A stretch of DNA of 54,613 nucleotides, taken from the NCBI RefSeq assembly GCF_021442385.1, contig NZ_MUZA01000042.1, positions 1-54,613 of the forward strand, given 5' to 3'. Positions 9,110-16,736 of the stretch are shown here, one piece after another. The notes beneath the pieces were generated by a model that ran no database searches, was not told the DNA's origin, and saw only the letters and a list, made by a program, of their open reading frames with translations. A program made the translations under genes and the position numbers. This DNA comes from Micromonospora sp. MH99 (GTDB lineage Bacteria; Actinomycetota; Actinomycetes; Mycobacteriales; Micromonosporaceae). Each line of letters opens with the position of its first letter. Positions within the stretch are counted from its first letter, which is position 1.

Positions 9110-9117
9110 TACATGTA
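9110..9117. promoter_or_regulatory. TACATGTA dyad upstream of cydA
   Basis: TACATGTA is a perfect 8-bp palindrome about 60 bases before the cydA ATG, matching the TACA/TGTA core known from BlaI/MecI operators. CTACACGTAG at 9094-9103 is a neighbouring near-palindrome of the same type. A BlaI-family regulator is encoded about 1 kb away. Binding is inferred. Confidence 0.45.
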
Positions 9118-9119
9118 CC

Positions 9120-9167
9120 TACTACTACGGCCCGTCGTAGGAAATTCTACGACGGGCCGTAGTAGTA
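9120..9167. promoter_or_regulatory. 21-bp perfect inverted repeat upstream of cydA
   Basis: Arms 9120-9140 and 9147-9167 are perfectly complementary with a 6-base AT-rich spacer; the outer ends read TACTAC and GTAGTA. It lies between cydA and the M56 gene. Because a separate GC hairpin nearer the M56 stop can already act as terminator, this element may be an operator for the BlaI-type regulator, a second terminator, or both. There is no T-run on either side. Confidence 0.6.
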
Positions 9168-9215
9168 AGGGGATCCGGGAGATGATCGCGCTCCACCGCG
9201 CCGGGGCGGGTGGGA

Positions 9216-9242
9216 GGCGCGCGCCAGCGGGTGGCGCGCGCC
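9216..9242 (-). terminator. GC-rich hairpin after the blaI-M56 operon
   Basis: GGCGCGCGCC at 9216-9225 and again at 9233-9242, separated by seven bases, forms a 10-bp all-GC stem about 30 bases after the stop codon of the M56 gene. Hairpins without a U-tract are usual actinobacterial terminators. Confidence 0.6.
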
Positions 9243-9272
9243 GGGGACGTGCGAGAGCGTGGGGCTCGGGCG

Positions 9273-10178
9273 TCAGCTCAGAAAGAGCGTGATCGGGAGG
9301 GCGACCAGGGTGGTGGCCACCGCGAGGGCCGTGGCCCCGAGGGCGCGGGGCGGCCGATCGGCGACCAGCAGGCGCTGGACGCGTACGTCCAGGTCGCGGT
9401 CGCCCAGGCCCAGGGCGCCGGCCGGGGTGACCCGGTGCCCGGCGGCGGCGAAGCGGCGCAGCGCGCCCGCCAGCGGAGCCTCGGCGTGCAGCTCGCGGGC
9501 CTTGTCGTCGGCGCGCATCTCGACCAGCAGGGCGACCCGCTCGTGTGCGTCACGGACCCAGCCGAACCACGGCAGCGCCCGGCACAGGGCGGTGAACGGC
9601 AGCAGCACCAGATCGTGTCGCTCGTGGGCGTGCGCGCGCTCGTGGGAGAGCACGGCGGCCAGTTCGGCGCGGTCCAGCAGGCTCAACGTGCCCGCGCTGA
9701 CCACCACCTGCGGCTTCACCCCGGGCAGGCAGTACGCGGCGGCGCTCGGATGGTCCAGGACGAGCGCCCCGGGGGCGGCCGGGTCGTCCCGGGCCACCAG
9801 GGTCAGCAGGTCCCGGTGTCGGCGCTGGGCGCGGATGGTCCCGTGGATGCTGCGGACGGTGGTGGTGACGAGCACCGCTCCGATGCCGAAGCCCACTCCC
9901 ACGCTGCCGAGGTGCACCGCGGTCTCACCGATCGGCAGATTGCCGTGGACGAGGTCGGTGGTCAGGGCGAGCAGGGCGCTGCCGGTCGGCAGGTCGTAGG
10001 CGCTCAGCCCGAGGGCCATCGGCAGGCCCATCGCGGAGAGGCCCAACGCCAGCCCGACGGCCTGCCAGCAGATGATCGCCACCCGCGGGCTGCGCCACGT
10101 CCAGGTGGAACGGGCCAGCACCTGCGCGGTCAGATAGCAGGCCAGCATGGTGGCGGCGAAGTGCACGGCGTAGGCCAT
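9273..10178 (-). CDS. M56 family membrane metalloprotease (BlaR1-like, no sensor domain)
   Basis: The 301-residue protein has hydrophobic segments near residues 1-20, 32-60 and 90-106, a zinc protease motif HERAH at 179-183 with a downstream Glu in EMRADDKA as probable third ligand, and a final membrane helix at 280-300. It matches the M56/BlaR1 protease core but ends there: the penicillin-binding sensor domain of true BlaR1 is absent, so beta-lactam sensing is not supported. It follows the BlaI-type repressor by 10 bases and presumably inactivates that repressor in response to a membrane signal. Its position beside cydABDC suggests a respiratory or envelope cue. Confidence 0.88.
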   Translation of the reverse strand: MAYAVHFAATMLACYLTAQVLARSTWTWRSPRVAIICWQAVGLALGLSAMGLPMALGLSAYDLPTGSALLALTTDLVHGNLPIGETAVHLGSVGVGFGIGAVLVTTTVRSIHGTIRAQRRHRDLLTLVARDDPAAPGALVLDHPSAAAYCLPGVKPQVVVSAGTLSLLDRAELAAVLSHERAHAHERHDLVLLPFTALCRALPWFGWVRDAHERVALLVEMRADDKARELHAEAPLAGALRRFAAAGHRVTPAGALGLGDRDLDVRVQRLLVADRPPRALGATALAVATTLVALPITLFLS

Positions 10179-10188
10179 GGCGCGTGCC

Positions 10189-10662
10189 CTACCGCTCCGC
10201 TGCCTCGCCGGCCGGCCGTCGGCCCGCCGGCGGATCCACCCGGTCGGTCAGGGCGTCGGCCCCGCCCGTGTCGCTGTCGACGGAACCGGGCCCGGCCAGC
10301 CCGGCCTCGCTGCCCAGGGCGGCCCGCAGCACCTCGGCCTCGGTGCCGGTCACCGAGCGGGCGAAGCGCACCAGCGCGGCGTCGCGGCTGCCGCCCAGGT
10401 CGAGGGCGTCGAGCATGAGCTGGGCGATGTGCGCCTCACGGCTGGCCGCCGGCCGGTACCGCCAGGCGCGACCTTCCCGTTCCCGCTGCACCATGCCCTT
10501 GCCGGCGAGCCGGTCGAGGACGGTCATCACCGTCGTGTACGCCAGCTCGCGACCGTCGAGCGCGTCGGCCACCTCGCGCACGGTCACCCCGTCCGACGTG
10601 CCCGGGACCACGTCCCACAGCACGTCCATCACCGCACGCTCAAGATCGCCCAACCGAGTCAC
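10189..10662 (-). CDS. BlaI/MecI/CopY family transcriptional repressor
   Basis: This 157-residue protein has the BlaI winged-helix fold: LGDLERAVMDVLW at the start, VREVADAL, the recognition helix AYTTVMTVLDRLAGKGMV, and the wing GRAWRYRPAASREAH. The C-terminal half is a dimerisation region ending in a Pro/Gly-rich tail. Such repressors bind TAC/GTA dyads and are cleaved or released through the partner M56 protease, which is the next gene. The start is GTG, with TAGGA before it; a CTACC-GGTAG dyad overlaps this ribosome-binding region and suggests autorepression. Similar dyads precede cydA, so the bd oxidase operon is a candidate target. Confidence 0.93.
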   Translation of the reverse strand: MTRLGDLERAVMDVLWDVVPGTSDGVTVREVADALDGRELAYTTVMTVLDRLAGKGMVQREREGRAWRYRPAASREAHIAQLMLDALDLGGSRDAALVRFARSVTGTEAEVLRAALGSEAGLAGPGSVDSDTGGADALTDRVDPPAGRRPAGEAAER

Positions 10663-10671
10663 CCGTCAATC

Positions 10672-10684
10672 CTACCCCCGGTAG
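10672..10684. promoter_or_regulatory. CTACC-N3-GGTAG dyad at the blaI start
   Basis: CTACC and GGTAG flank a CCC spacer, ten bases before the GTG start of the BlaI-type gene, followed by a further TAG. It resembles BlaI operator half-sites and is well placed for autorepression. Inferred from position and symmetry. Confidence 0.5.
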
Positions 10685-10733
10685 TAGACCCTGCGGTGGG
10701 CCGGCCGGTGGCACGGCCGGCCCGCGTTCCTGA

Positions 10734-11780
10734 TCACGGAACGATGACCGCGCGACCCTCCAGCGTCCCGTCCCGCATCCGGCGGTACGCGTCCATGGCC
10801 TGGTCGAGGCCGAATGTGGTGATCTTGGGTCGTACCAGCCCACGCGCGCCCAGTTCCAGCACCTCGCCGAGTTCGGGACGGCTGCCCCAGTAGGTGGTCT
10901 GGATGCTGGCCTCGTAGGGGACGGCGAAGAACGAGACCGGCAGGGTGCCGCCGCCGAGGCCCACGACGGTCAGGTCCCCGACGGTCCGGACGACCGCCGC
11001 GCCGAGCTTCAGGGTGGGGTCGGCGCCGACGAAGTCCAGCACCACGTCCGCGCCACGACCGCCGGTCGCGCCCCTGATCTCGTCCGCCGCGCCCTCGCCG
11101 GAGCGTACGGTCAGGTCCGCGCCGCACTCCTCGGCCAGCTTGAGGGCCTCCTCGCGGGTGTCCACGGCGATCACCCGGGCCGCGGTGGTGGCCTTGAGGA
11201 TCTGCACGCCCACGTGCCCCAGACCACCGACGCCGATGACCACTGCCGTGTTCTCGGGTGCGAGCTTCGGCCAGGACCGGCGGACCGCGTGGTACGGGGT
11301 CAGCCCGGCGTCGGTCAGCGGGGCGGCGGCCGCCGGGTCGAGGCCGTCGGGCAGCGGTACGACGTGTCGGGCGGCCGGAACGAGCAGGTAGTCGGCCATC
11401 CCCCCGTCGAGTCCCAGGCCGCCACCGCCCCCGGGGACGGGCGCCCCGGCCGGGTTCTCGCAGTAGTTGTCGGCGCCCACTCGGCAGCGGGCGCAGATGC
11501 CGCAACCCCAGGGGCCGTAGACCGCCACCGGTTGACCGATCTCCAGCCCGGTGACGCCCGCACCCAGGGCGTGCACCCAGCCGGCGTTCTCGTGCCCGAG
11601 GGTGAACGGCGGGTTCCAGGGCACCGCCCCCGCCTCGAATTCGTCCATGAGGTGCAGGTCGGAGTGGCAGGCGCCCGCGCCCCCGACCTTGATCACGACC
11701 TCACCCGGGCCGGGCTCCGGTTGGTCGACCTCCACGATCTCCGGCTCGGACTTCCAGTTGGGCAGTCGCAGTGCGCGCAT
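10734..11780 (-). CDS. Zinc-dependent NAD alcohol dehydrogenase
   Basis: This 348-residue medium-chain dehydrogenase has the catalytic zinc residues in GACHSDLH and GHENAG, a structural zinc cluster in CGICARCRVGADNYC, and a Rossmann motif GVGGLGHVGVQ followed by an Asp in VIAVDTRE, which favours NAD over NADP. The chosen ATG at 11780 has AGGAG seven bases upstream; an in-frame extension upstream of it is not conserved-looking. It lies downstream of two aldehyde dehydrogenase genes on the same strand, so it may share their aldehyde/alcohol substrate pool. The exact substrate cannot be told from sequence. Confidence 0.93.
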   Translation of the reverse strand: MRALRLPNWKSEPEIVEVDQPEPGPGEVVIKVGGAGACHSDLHLMDEFEAGAVPWNPPFTLGHENAGWVHALGAGVTGLEIGQPVAVYGPWGCGICARCRVGADNYCENPAGAPVPGGGGGLGLDGGMADYLLVPAARHVVPLPDGLDPAAAAPLTDAGLTPYHAVRRSWPKLAPENTAVVIGVGGLGHVGVQILKATTAARVIAVDTREEALKLAEECGADLTVRSGEGAADEIRGATGGRGADVVLDFVGADPTLKLGAAVVRTVGDLTVVGLGGGTLPVSFFAVPYEASIQTTYWGSRPELGEVLELGARGLVRPKITTFGLDQAMDAYRRMRDGTLEGRAVIVP

Positions 11781-11885
11781 GCGTCGACTCCTGTTCGTCG
11801 GTGCTCGTGCGCCCCTCGCCTGCCCAACCAACCACCCCGCAAACGCCCGACACGCCCCCCACCAGGCACTTCACGGCCCGCAGAG

Positions 11886-12710
11886 CTAGACCCCCTTGGG
11901 GTGCCACACCGTCTTGGTCTCCAGCAGCGCGGTCATCCGGGTCACGCCCGGGTCGCCGGACCAGTCGTGGCCGGCCGGGGCCGGCCGGAGCACCCGCTTG
12001 AGGTTCTCCGCGGCCTTGACCTCCAGTTCGGTGGCGAGCGACGCGTCGGTGACCCCGGTCAGGTCGATCGCGTTGACGTCCATGTGCGCCGCCAGCGCCG
12101 GCGCGGTCTCGGTGATCGCGCCGGTGAGGATGTTGACCACCCCGCCGGGCAGGTCGGAGGTCGCCAGCACCTCGGCCAGCGTCACCGCCGCCAGCGGCTC
12201 CGACGGCGAGGCCGCCACCACCACCGTGTTGCCGGTGACGATCGCCGGGGCGATCACGCTGACCAGGCCGAGCAGCGCCGGGCGTTCCGGGGCCACCACG
12301 GCGACCACGCCGGTGGGCTCGGGCGCGGAGATGTTGAAGTACGGGCCGGCGACCGGGTTGGCGCCGCCGTACACCTGGGCGAGCTTGTCGGCCCAGCCGG
12401 CGTACCAGACCCAGCGGTCCACCGCGGCGTCCACCTCGTCGCCGGGGATGCCCAGGGCCACGAACTGCTCGCGGCGGCCCTCCAGCATCTCCGCGGCACG
12501 ATAGAGGATCTGACCCCTGTTGTACGCGGTCGCGCCGGCCCAGCCCTTGACGGCGGCGCGGGCGGCGACCACCGCGTCCCGGGCGTCCTTGCGGGAGGCC
12601 AGTGACACATTCGAGGACTGCACGAGATACGACCGTCCCGACTCGCTGCGCGGGAACTTCCCGCCGATGAAGAGCTTGTACGTCTTGCGTACCGCGACCC
12701 GCTCAGACAT
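11886..12710 (-). CDS. Half-length aldehyde dehydrogenase homologue lacking the catalytic domain
   Basis: The 274-residue protein aligns with the coenzyme-binding part of aldehyde dehydrogenases (VVAVVAPERPALLGLVSVIAPAIVTGNTVVV, then DLPGGVVNILTG) but stops soon after. The usual catalytic Glu/Cys region is absent, and the segment where ELGGK is expected reads ELEVKAAENLK. It overlaps the full-length aldehyde dehydrogenase by eight bases, so the two are translationally coupled. The reading frame is clean and its base use matches its neighbours, so it is probably a non-catalytic partner rather than decay. From memory, the same deoC-ALDH-short ALDH order occurs in other actinobacteria. Confidence 0.82.
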   Translation of the reverse strand: MSERVAVRKTYKLFIGGKFPRSESGRSYLVQSSNVSLASRKDARDAVVAARAAVKGWAGATAYNRGQILYRAAEMLEGRREQFVALGIPGDEVDAAVDRWVWYAGWADKLAQVYGGANPVAGPYFNISAPEPTGVVAVVAPERPALLGLVSVIAPAIVTGNTVVVAASPSEPLAAVTLAEVLATSDLPGGVVNILTGAITETAPALAAHMDVNAIDLTGVTDASLATELEVKAAENLKRVLRPAPAGHDWSGDPGVTRMTALLETKTVWHPKGV

Positions 12711-14133
12711 TGAGGTACCCCTCCAGCCCGTGCCGGCCGCCCTCGCGACCGTAACCCGACTCCTTGTAGCCACCGAACGGCGAGGTGGGGTCGAACTTGT
12801 TGAACGTGTTGGCCCAGACCACACCGGCGCGCAGCCGGTCGGCCATCCACAGGATGCGGGAGCCCTTGTCGGTCCAGATGCCTGCCGACAGCCCGTACGG
12901 CGTGTTGTTGGCCTTCTCGACGGCCTCGGCCGGCGTGCGGAAGGTGAGCACCGACAGCACCGGTCCGAAGATCTCCTCGCGGGCGATCCGGTGGGCCTGG
13001 GTGACGCCGGTGAAGATGGTGGGCGCGAACCAGAAGCCCTGCTCGGGCAGCTCACACGGCGGTGACCAGCGCTCGGCGCCCTCGGCGGAGCCGGCGTCGG
13101 ACAGCTCGCGGATCCGCTCCAGCTGGGCGGCGGAGTTGATCGCGCCGACGTCGGTGTTCTTGTCCAGCGGGTCGCCGACGCGGAGCTGGGCCATCCGCCG
13201 CTTGAGCGACTCCAGCACGCGGTCGGCCACGTTCTCCTGGACGAGCAGGCGGGAGCCGGCGCAGCAGACGTGCCCCTGGTTGAAGAAGATGCCGTTGACG
13301 ATGCCCTCGACGGCCTGGTCGATGGGGGCGTCGTCGAAGACGATGTTGGCGGCCTTGCCGCCCAGCTCCAGGGTGAGCTTCTTGCTGGTGCCGGCGACGG
13401 ACCGGGCGATGGCCCGGCCGACCTCGGTGGAGCCGGTGAAGGCGACCTTGTCGACGCCGGGGTGCTCGACGAGCGCGCGGCCGGTGTCGCCGGCACCGGT
13501 GACGATGTTGACCACGCCGGCCGGCAGGTCGGCCTGCTGGCAGATCTCGGCGAACAGCAGCGCGGTCAGCGGGGTGGTCTCGGCGGGCTTGAGCACCACG
13601 GTGTTGCCGGCGGCGAGCGCCGGGGCGATCTTCCAGGCCAGCATGAGCAGCGGGAAGTTCCACGGGATGACCTGGGCGGCCACGCCGATCGGTCGCGGGT
13701 TCGGCCCGAAGCCGGCGTGCTCCAGCTTGTCGGCCCAGCCGGCGTAGTAGAAGAAGTGAGCGGCGACCAGCGGCAGGTCGACGTCGCGGGACTCCCGGAT
13801 CGGCTTGCCGTTGTCCAGGGACTCCAGCACGGCCAGCTCGCGGGAGCGTTCCTGGATGAGCCGGGCGATCCGGTACAGGTACTTCGCCCGGTCCCGGCCC
13901 GGCATCGGACCCCAGACCTTGTCGTACGCCGTGCGGGCGGCGCGGACCGCGCGCTCCACGTCCTGGGCGCCGGCCTCGGCGATCTCGGCCAGCACCTCCT
14001 CGGAGGCGGGGTTGATCGACTTGAAGCTGCCGCCGTCGGTCGGGTCGACGAACGCGCCGTCGATGAACAGCCCGTACGAGGGCTTGAGGTCCACCACCGA
14101 GCGGGACTCGGGGGCGGGGGCGTATTCGAACAT
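12703..14133 (-). CDS. NAD(P)-dependent aldehyde dehydrogenase
   Basis: This full-length 476-residue aldehyde dehydrogenase has IPWNFPLLMLAWKIAPALAAGN and KPAETTPL in the coenzyme site, FTGSTEVGR, the catalytic Glu in LELGGKAANIVF, the nucleophilic Cys region GHVCCAGSRL, and EEIFGPVLSV near the end. It starts six bases after deoC, which releases acetaldehyde from deoxyribose-5-phosphate, so oxidation of that acetaldehyde to acetate is the natural role suggested by context. The downstream half-length homologue overlaps its 3' end and may form part of its oligomer. Confidence 0.93.
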   Translation of the reverse strand: MFEYAPAPESRSVVDLKPSYGLFIDGAFVDPTDGGSFKSINPASEEVLAEIAEAGAQDVERAVRAARTAYDKVWGPMPGRDRAKYLYRIARLIQERSRELAVLESLDNGKPIRESRDVDLPLVAAHFFYYAGWADKLEHAGFGPNPRPIGVAAQVIPWNFPLLMLAWKIAPALAAGNTVVLKPAETTPLTALLFAEICQQADLPAGVVNIVTGAGDTGRALVEHPGVDKVAFTGSTEVGRAIARSVAGTSKKLTLELGGKAANIVFDDAPIDQAVEGIVNGIFFNQGHVCCAGSRLLVQENVADRVLESLKRRMAQLRVGDPLDKNTDVGAINSAAQLERIRELSDAGSAEGAERWSPPCELPEQGFWFAPTIFTGVTQAHRIAREEIFGPVLSVLTFRTPAEAVEKANNTPYGLSAGIWTDKGSRILWMADRLRAGVVWANTFNKFDPTSPFGGYKESGYGREGGRHGLEGYLNV

Positions 14134-14139
14134 CGGCTA

Positions 14140-15099
14140 TCAGTCCAGGGTGAAGTAGTCGGGACCGGAGTAGACGCCGGTCGTCAGCTTGGTGCGCTGC
14201 ATGAGCAGGTCGTTGAGCAGGCTGGACGCGCCGAAGCGGAACCAGTCCGGGTCGAGCCAGTCCGGGCCGACGGTCTCGTTGACCATCACCAGGTACTTGA
14301 TGGCGTCCTTGGTGGTCTTGATGCCACCGGCCGGCTTCACGCCGACCTGCCGCCCGGTCGCCGCGCGGAAGTCGCGGACCGCCTCCAGCATCACCAGCGT
14401 CACCGGCAGCGTCGCCGCGACGGGGACCTTGCCGGTGGAGGTCTTGATGAAGTCGCCGCCGGCCAGCATGGCCAGCCAGGAGGCACGGCGCACGTTGTCG
14501 TACGTGGCCAGCTCGCCGGTCTCCAGGATCACCTTGAGGTGGGCGTCACCGCAGGCCTCCTTGGTGGCCACGATCTCGTCGTAGACCTCCTTGTAACGGC
14601 CGGCCAGGAACGCGCCCCGGTTGATCACCATGTCGATCTCGTCGGCGCCGGCCGCGACGGCGGCCCGGGTGTCGGCCAGCTTGATCTCCAGCGGCGCCTG
14701 ACCCGACGGGAACGCCGTCGCCACGCTCGCGAGGTGGACACCGGATCCGCCCAGCACCTCGGCCACGTACGGGACCATCGCGGGGTAGACGCAGACCGCG
14801 CCGACGTGCGGGCAGGACGGGTCGGCCGGGTCGGGGCGCAGCGCCTTCGCGGCCAGCGCGCGCACCTTGCCGGGCGTGTCCGCCCCTTCCAGGGTGGTCA
14901 GGTCGACCATCCGGATCGCCAGGTCGATCGCCTGGGCCTTGGCGGTGGTCTTGATGGAGCGGGTGCCGAGCTGCGCCGCCCGCTGCTCCGCGCCGACCTG
15001 GTCCACGCCGGGCAGGCCGTGCAGGAAGGTCCGCAGAGCGGTCTCGGATCGTCCCAGCTCGGAGAGGTCCGACCGGGCCGACGTCGTTGTCGCCGTCAT
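14140..15099 (-). CDS. deoC: Deoxyribose-phosphate aldolase
   Basis: This 319-residue class I aldolase cleaves 2-deoxyribose-5-phosphate to acetaldehyde and glyceraldehyde-3-phosphate. The Schiff-base lysine lies in GDFIKTSTGK, the proton-relay lysine in VGVKPAGGIK, and DEIDMVINRG supplies the third conserved strand. The ATG at 15099 is preferred because TAGACT lies seven bases upstream with no ribosome binding site, the pattern of a leaderless actinobacterial start; an in-frame GTG at 15117 is the alternative. It heads the deoC-ALDH-ALDH operon and faces upp, placing it in nucleoside salvage. Confidence 0.95.
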   Translation of the reverse strand: MTATTTSARSDLSELGRSETALRTFLHGLPGVDQVGAEQRAAQLGTRSIKTTAKAQAIDLAIRMVDLTTLEGADTPGKVRALAAKALRPDPADPSCPHVGAVCVYPAMVPYVAEVLGGSGVHLASVATAFPSGQAPLEIKLADTRAAVAAGADEIDMVINRGAFLAGRYKEVYDEIVATKEACGDAHLKVILETGELATYDNVRRASWLAMLAGGDFIKTSTGKVPVAATLPVTLVMLEAVRDFRAATGRQVGVKPAGGIKTTKDAIKYLVMVNETVGPDWLDPDWFRFGASSLLNDLLMQRTKLTTGVYSGPDYFTLD

Positions 15100-15222
15100 G
15101 CCGAGAAGTCTACGCACGGAACCGCTGAGTGATCTTGGTCACGGTGGGCCCGACGTGAGCGGCGTCGCCGGTCCGACCGCACCCCCACCGGCACGTCGAC
15201 CGGCCGGGTAGGTTGAGCGATC

Positions 15223-15855
15223 GTGGACGTACACGTCATTGACCACCCGCTGGCCCAGTCCCGGCTGACCGCCATGCGGGACGCGCGCACCGATTCCTCG
15301 ACGTTCCGGGCGGCGCTGCACGAACTGACCACCATGCTGGTGTACGAGGCGGCGCGCACCTTCCCCGTCGAGCGGTACCCGGTGCAGACGCCGGTCACCG
15401 GCACCGAGGGCACCCGGCTGGCGAACCCGCCGCTGCTGGTGCCGGTGCTGCGGGCCGGCCTCGGCATGGCGGACGCCGCGCTCGGCCTGCTGCCCGAGTC
15501 GTCGATGGGCTTCGTCGGCCTGGCCCGCGACGAGGAGACCTACGAGCCGCGCGCCTACATGGAGTCGCTGCCCCGGGACCTCGCCGGCCTGCCGGTGCTG
15601 GTGCTCGACCCGATGCTGGCGACCGGCGGCTCGCTGGAGCACTCGTGCCGGCTGCTGGCCGATCGGGGCTGCACCGACATGACAGTCGTCTGCGTGCTCG
15701 CCGCGCCGGTCGGCATCGAGCGGCTGGAGCGCTCCGGTCTGCCGTTGCGCCTGGTCACCGCCTCGATCGACGAGGGCCTGAACGACAGCATGTTCATCGT
15801 TCCCGGGCTCGGTGACGCCGGTGACCGCCAGTTCGGCGGCATGCCCCGGTTCTGA
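15223..15855 (+). CDS. upp: Uracil phosphoribosyltransferase
   Basis: This 210-residue enzyme makes UMP from uracil and PRPP. The PRPP loop VLDPMLATGGS, the RAGLGMADA motif and the C-terminal PGLGDAGDRQFG uracil-site segment are all present, and the length is normal for the family. It starts with GTG at 15223; TAGGTT lies eight bases upstream with no clear Shine-Dalgarno, so the message is probably leaderless. It diverges from deoC, and a phosphosugar mutase lies just beyond, which together suggest a pyrimidine and deoxynucleoside salvage neighbourhood. Confidence 0.96.
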   Translation: MDVHVIDHPLAQSRLTAMRDARTDSSTFRAALHELTTMLVYEAARTFPVERYPVQTPVTGTEGTRLANPPLLVPVLRAGLGMADAALGLLPESSMGFVGLARDEETYEPRAYMESLPRDLAGLPVLVLDPMLATGGSLEHSCRLLADRGCTDMTVVCVLAAPVGIERLERSGLPLRLVTASIDEGLNDSMFIVPGLGDAGDRQFGGMPRF

Positions 15856-15928
15856 TCTTCCACCCGGTAGGTCCGGGTGACGGCGGGTCCGCGCGCGGTG
15901 GTGCGCGGACCCGCTACCGTCTCGGGCC

Positions 15929-16606
15929 ATGACTGGTGTTGCGCTCGCCGAGGAGCTGCTGCTCCTCGCCTACGACGACTCGACCGGCAAGGCGACCATG
16001 CCGCGGATCAGCCTGGACCTGGGCATGGCGGCCGCGGTGCTGGTCGAGCTGGCACTGGCCGGCCGGATCGCGTACGCCGACGGAAACCTGACCGTCGTCG
16101 ACCCGACGCCCACCGGCGAGCCGGTCACCGACGAGGTGCTCGGCCGGATCGCCGCCGACACCCCGCACACCCCGGCCTCCTGGGTGCAGCGCCTGCGGCA
16201 CGGCCTGCGCGACCGCATCCTCGGTGACCTGTGCGCCCAGGGCGTCGTGCAGGACGTCGACGAGACCGAGTTGGGCTTCATCCACGTGCACCGGTATCCG
16301 GTGGTGGACGCCTCCGTCGAGGCGGACACCCGCCAGCGGCTGACCGAGGCGCTGACCGGCGCCGCGGCCCCGGACGAGCGGACCGCCGCGCTGGCCACCC
16401 TGGTCGTGGTGCTGCGGATGGAGTCCGCGCTGGGGGTGAGCGGCGAGGAGGCCGCCACCGCCCGCCGGCGGTTGGAGGAGATCGCCACCGGTGCGGGCTT
16501 CTCCGGTCAGGTGAGCACCGACGATTCGGTGGTCCGCCCCTCGGTCGGCCTGGTCGTCGCTGCCCTGGCCACGGCTGTCGACGCGGCGCTCGGCAAGCGC
16601 GCCTGA
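15929..16606 (+). CDS. GPP34 (GOLPH3-like) family phosphoprotein
   Basis: The 225-residue protein matches the bacterial GPP34 family: LAEELLLLAYDDSTGK at the start, a central MAAAVLVELALAGRI helix, VQRLRHGLRDRILGDLCAQGVV, and a C-terminal VVAALATAVDAAL helix. Eukaryotic relatives bind phosphatidylinositol-4-phosphate at Golgi membranes; the bacterial role is unsettled, with membrane-lipid binding the usual guess. TACCGT lies eight bases before the ATG, consistent with a leaderless transcript. It is convergent with the phosphosugar mutase, and a long palindromic element separates the two. Confidence 0.9.
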   Translation: MTGVALAEELLLLAYDDSTGKATMPRISLDLGMAAAVLVELALAGRIAYADGNLTVVDPTPTGEPVTDEVLGRIAADTPHTPASWVQRLRHGLRDRILGDLCAQGVVQDVDETELGFIHVHRYPVVDASVEADTRQRLTEALTGAAAPDERTAALATLVVVLRMESALGVSGEEAATARRRLEEIATGAGFSGQVSTDDSVVRPSVGLVVAALATAVDAALGKRA

Positions 16607-16630
16607 CCGCCGGGCCGGCCCGCCTCCGCT

Positions 16631-16709
16631 GTTCCCTTTGCTCTGCTTCAACCCAGGCAACACAAACGGCTGCCGGGTGTTGCCTCCGCTAAAGCAGAGC
16701 AAAGGGAAC
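16631..16709. terminator. Nested palindromic element between convergent genes
   Basis: Outer arms 16631-16648 and 16692-16709 are perfectly complementary over 18 bases; inside them AGGCAACAC (16655-16663) pairs with GTGTTGCCT (16677-16685), and CGGC-T-GCCG lies in the centre. It sits between the stop codons of the GPP34 gene and the mutase gene, so it can terminate both. The elaborate nesting is more than a simple terminator needs, and it may be a dispersed repeat. Confidence 0.75.
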
Positions 16710-16736
16710 AGGACAGGGTGGTGGGGTCGGTCGCGG

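Noticed and set aside
9120..9167. The cydA-upstream 21-bp palindrome as simply the terminator of the M56 gene
   Set aside because: A GC-rich hairpin closer to the M56 stop already fits that role, and this palindrome carries TACTAC/GTAGTA ends typical of BlaI sites; terminator function is not excluded, only not preferred.
9273..10662. A beta-lactam resistance BlaI/BlaR1 system
   Set aside because: The M56 protein lacks the C-terminal penicillin-binding sensor domain and no beta-lactamase is nearby, so antibiotic sensing is not supported.
11886..14133. The two aldehyde dehydrogenase ORFs as one gene split by a frameshift
   Set aside because: The upstream ORF is already full length with its own catalytic Cys and C-terminal motifs, and the short ORF restarts with its own N-terminal domain, so it is a separate gene.
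13270..15132. A 620-codon plus-strand open frame across the aldehyde dehydrogenase and deoC genes
   Set aside because: It is an antisense shadow of two clearly recognised enzymes, Gly/Arg/Gln-rich with no motif or ribosome binding site.
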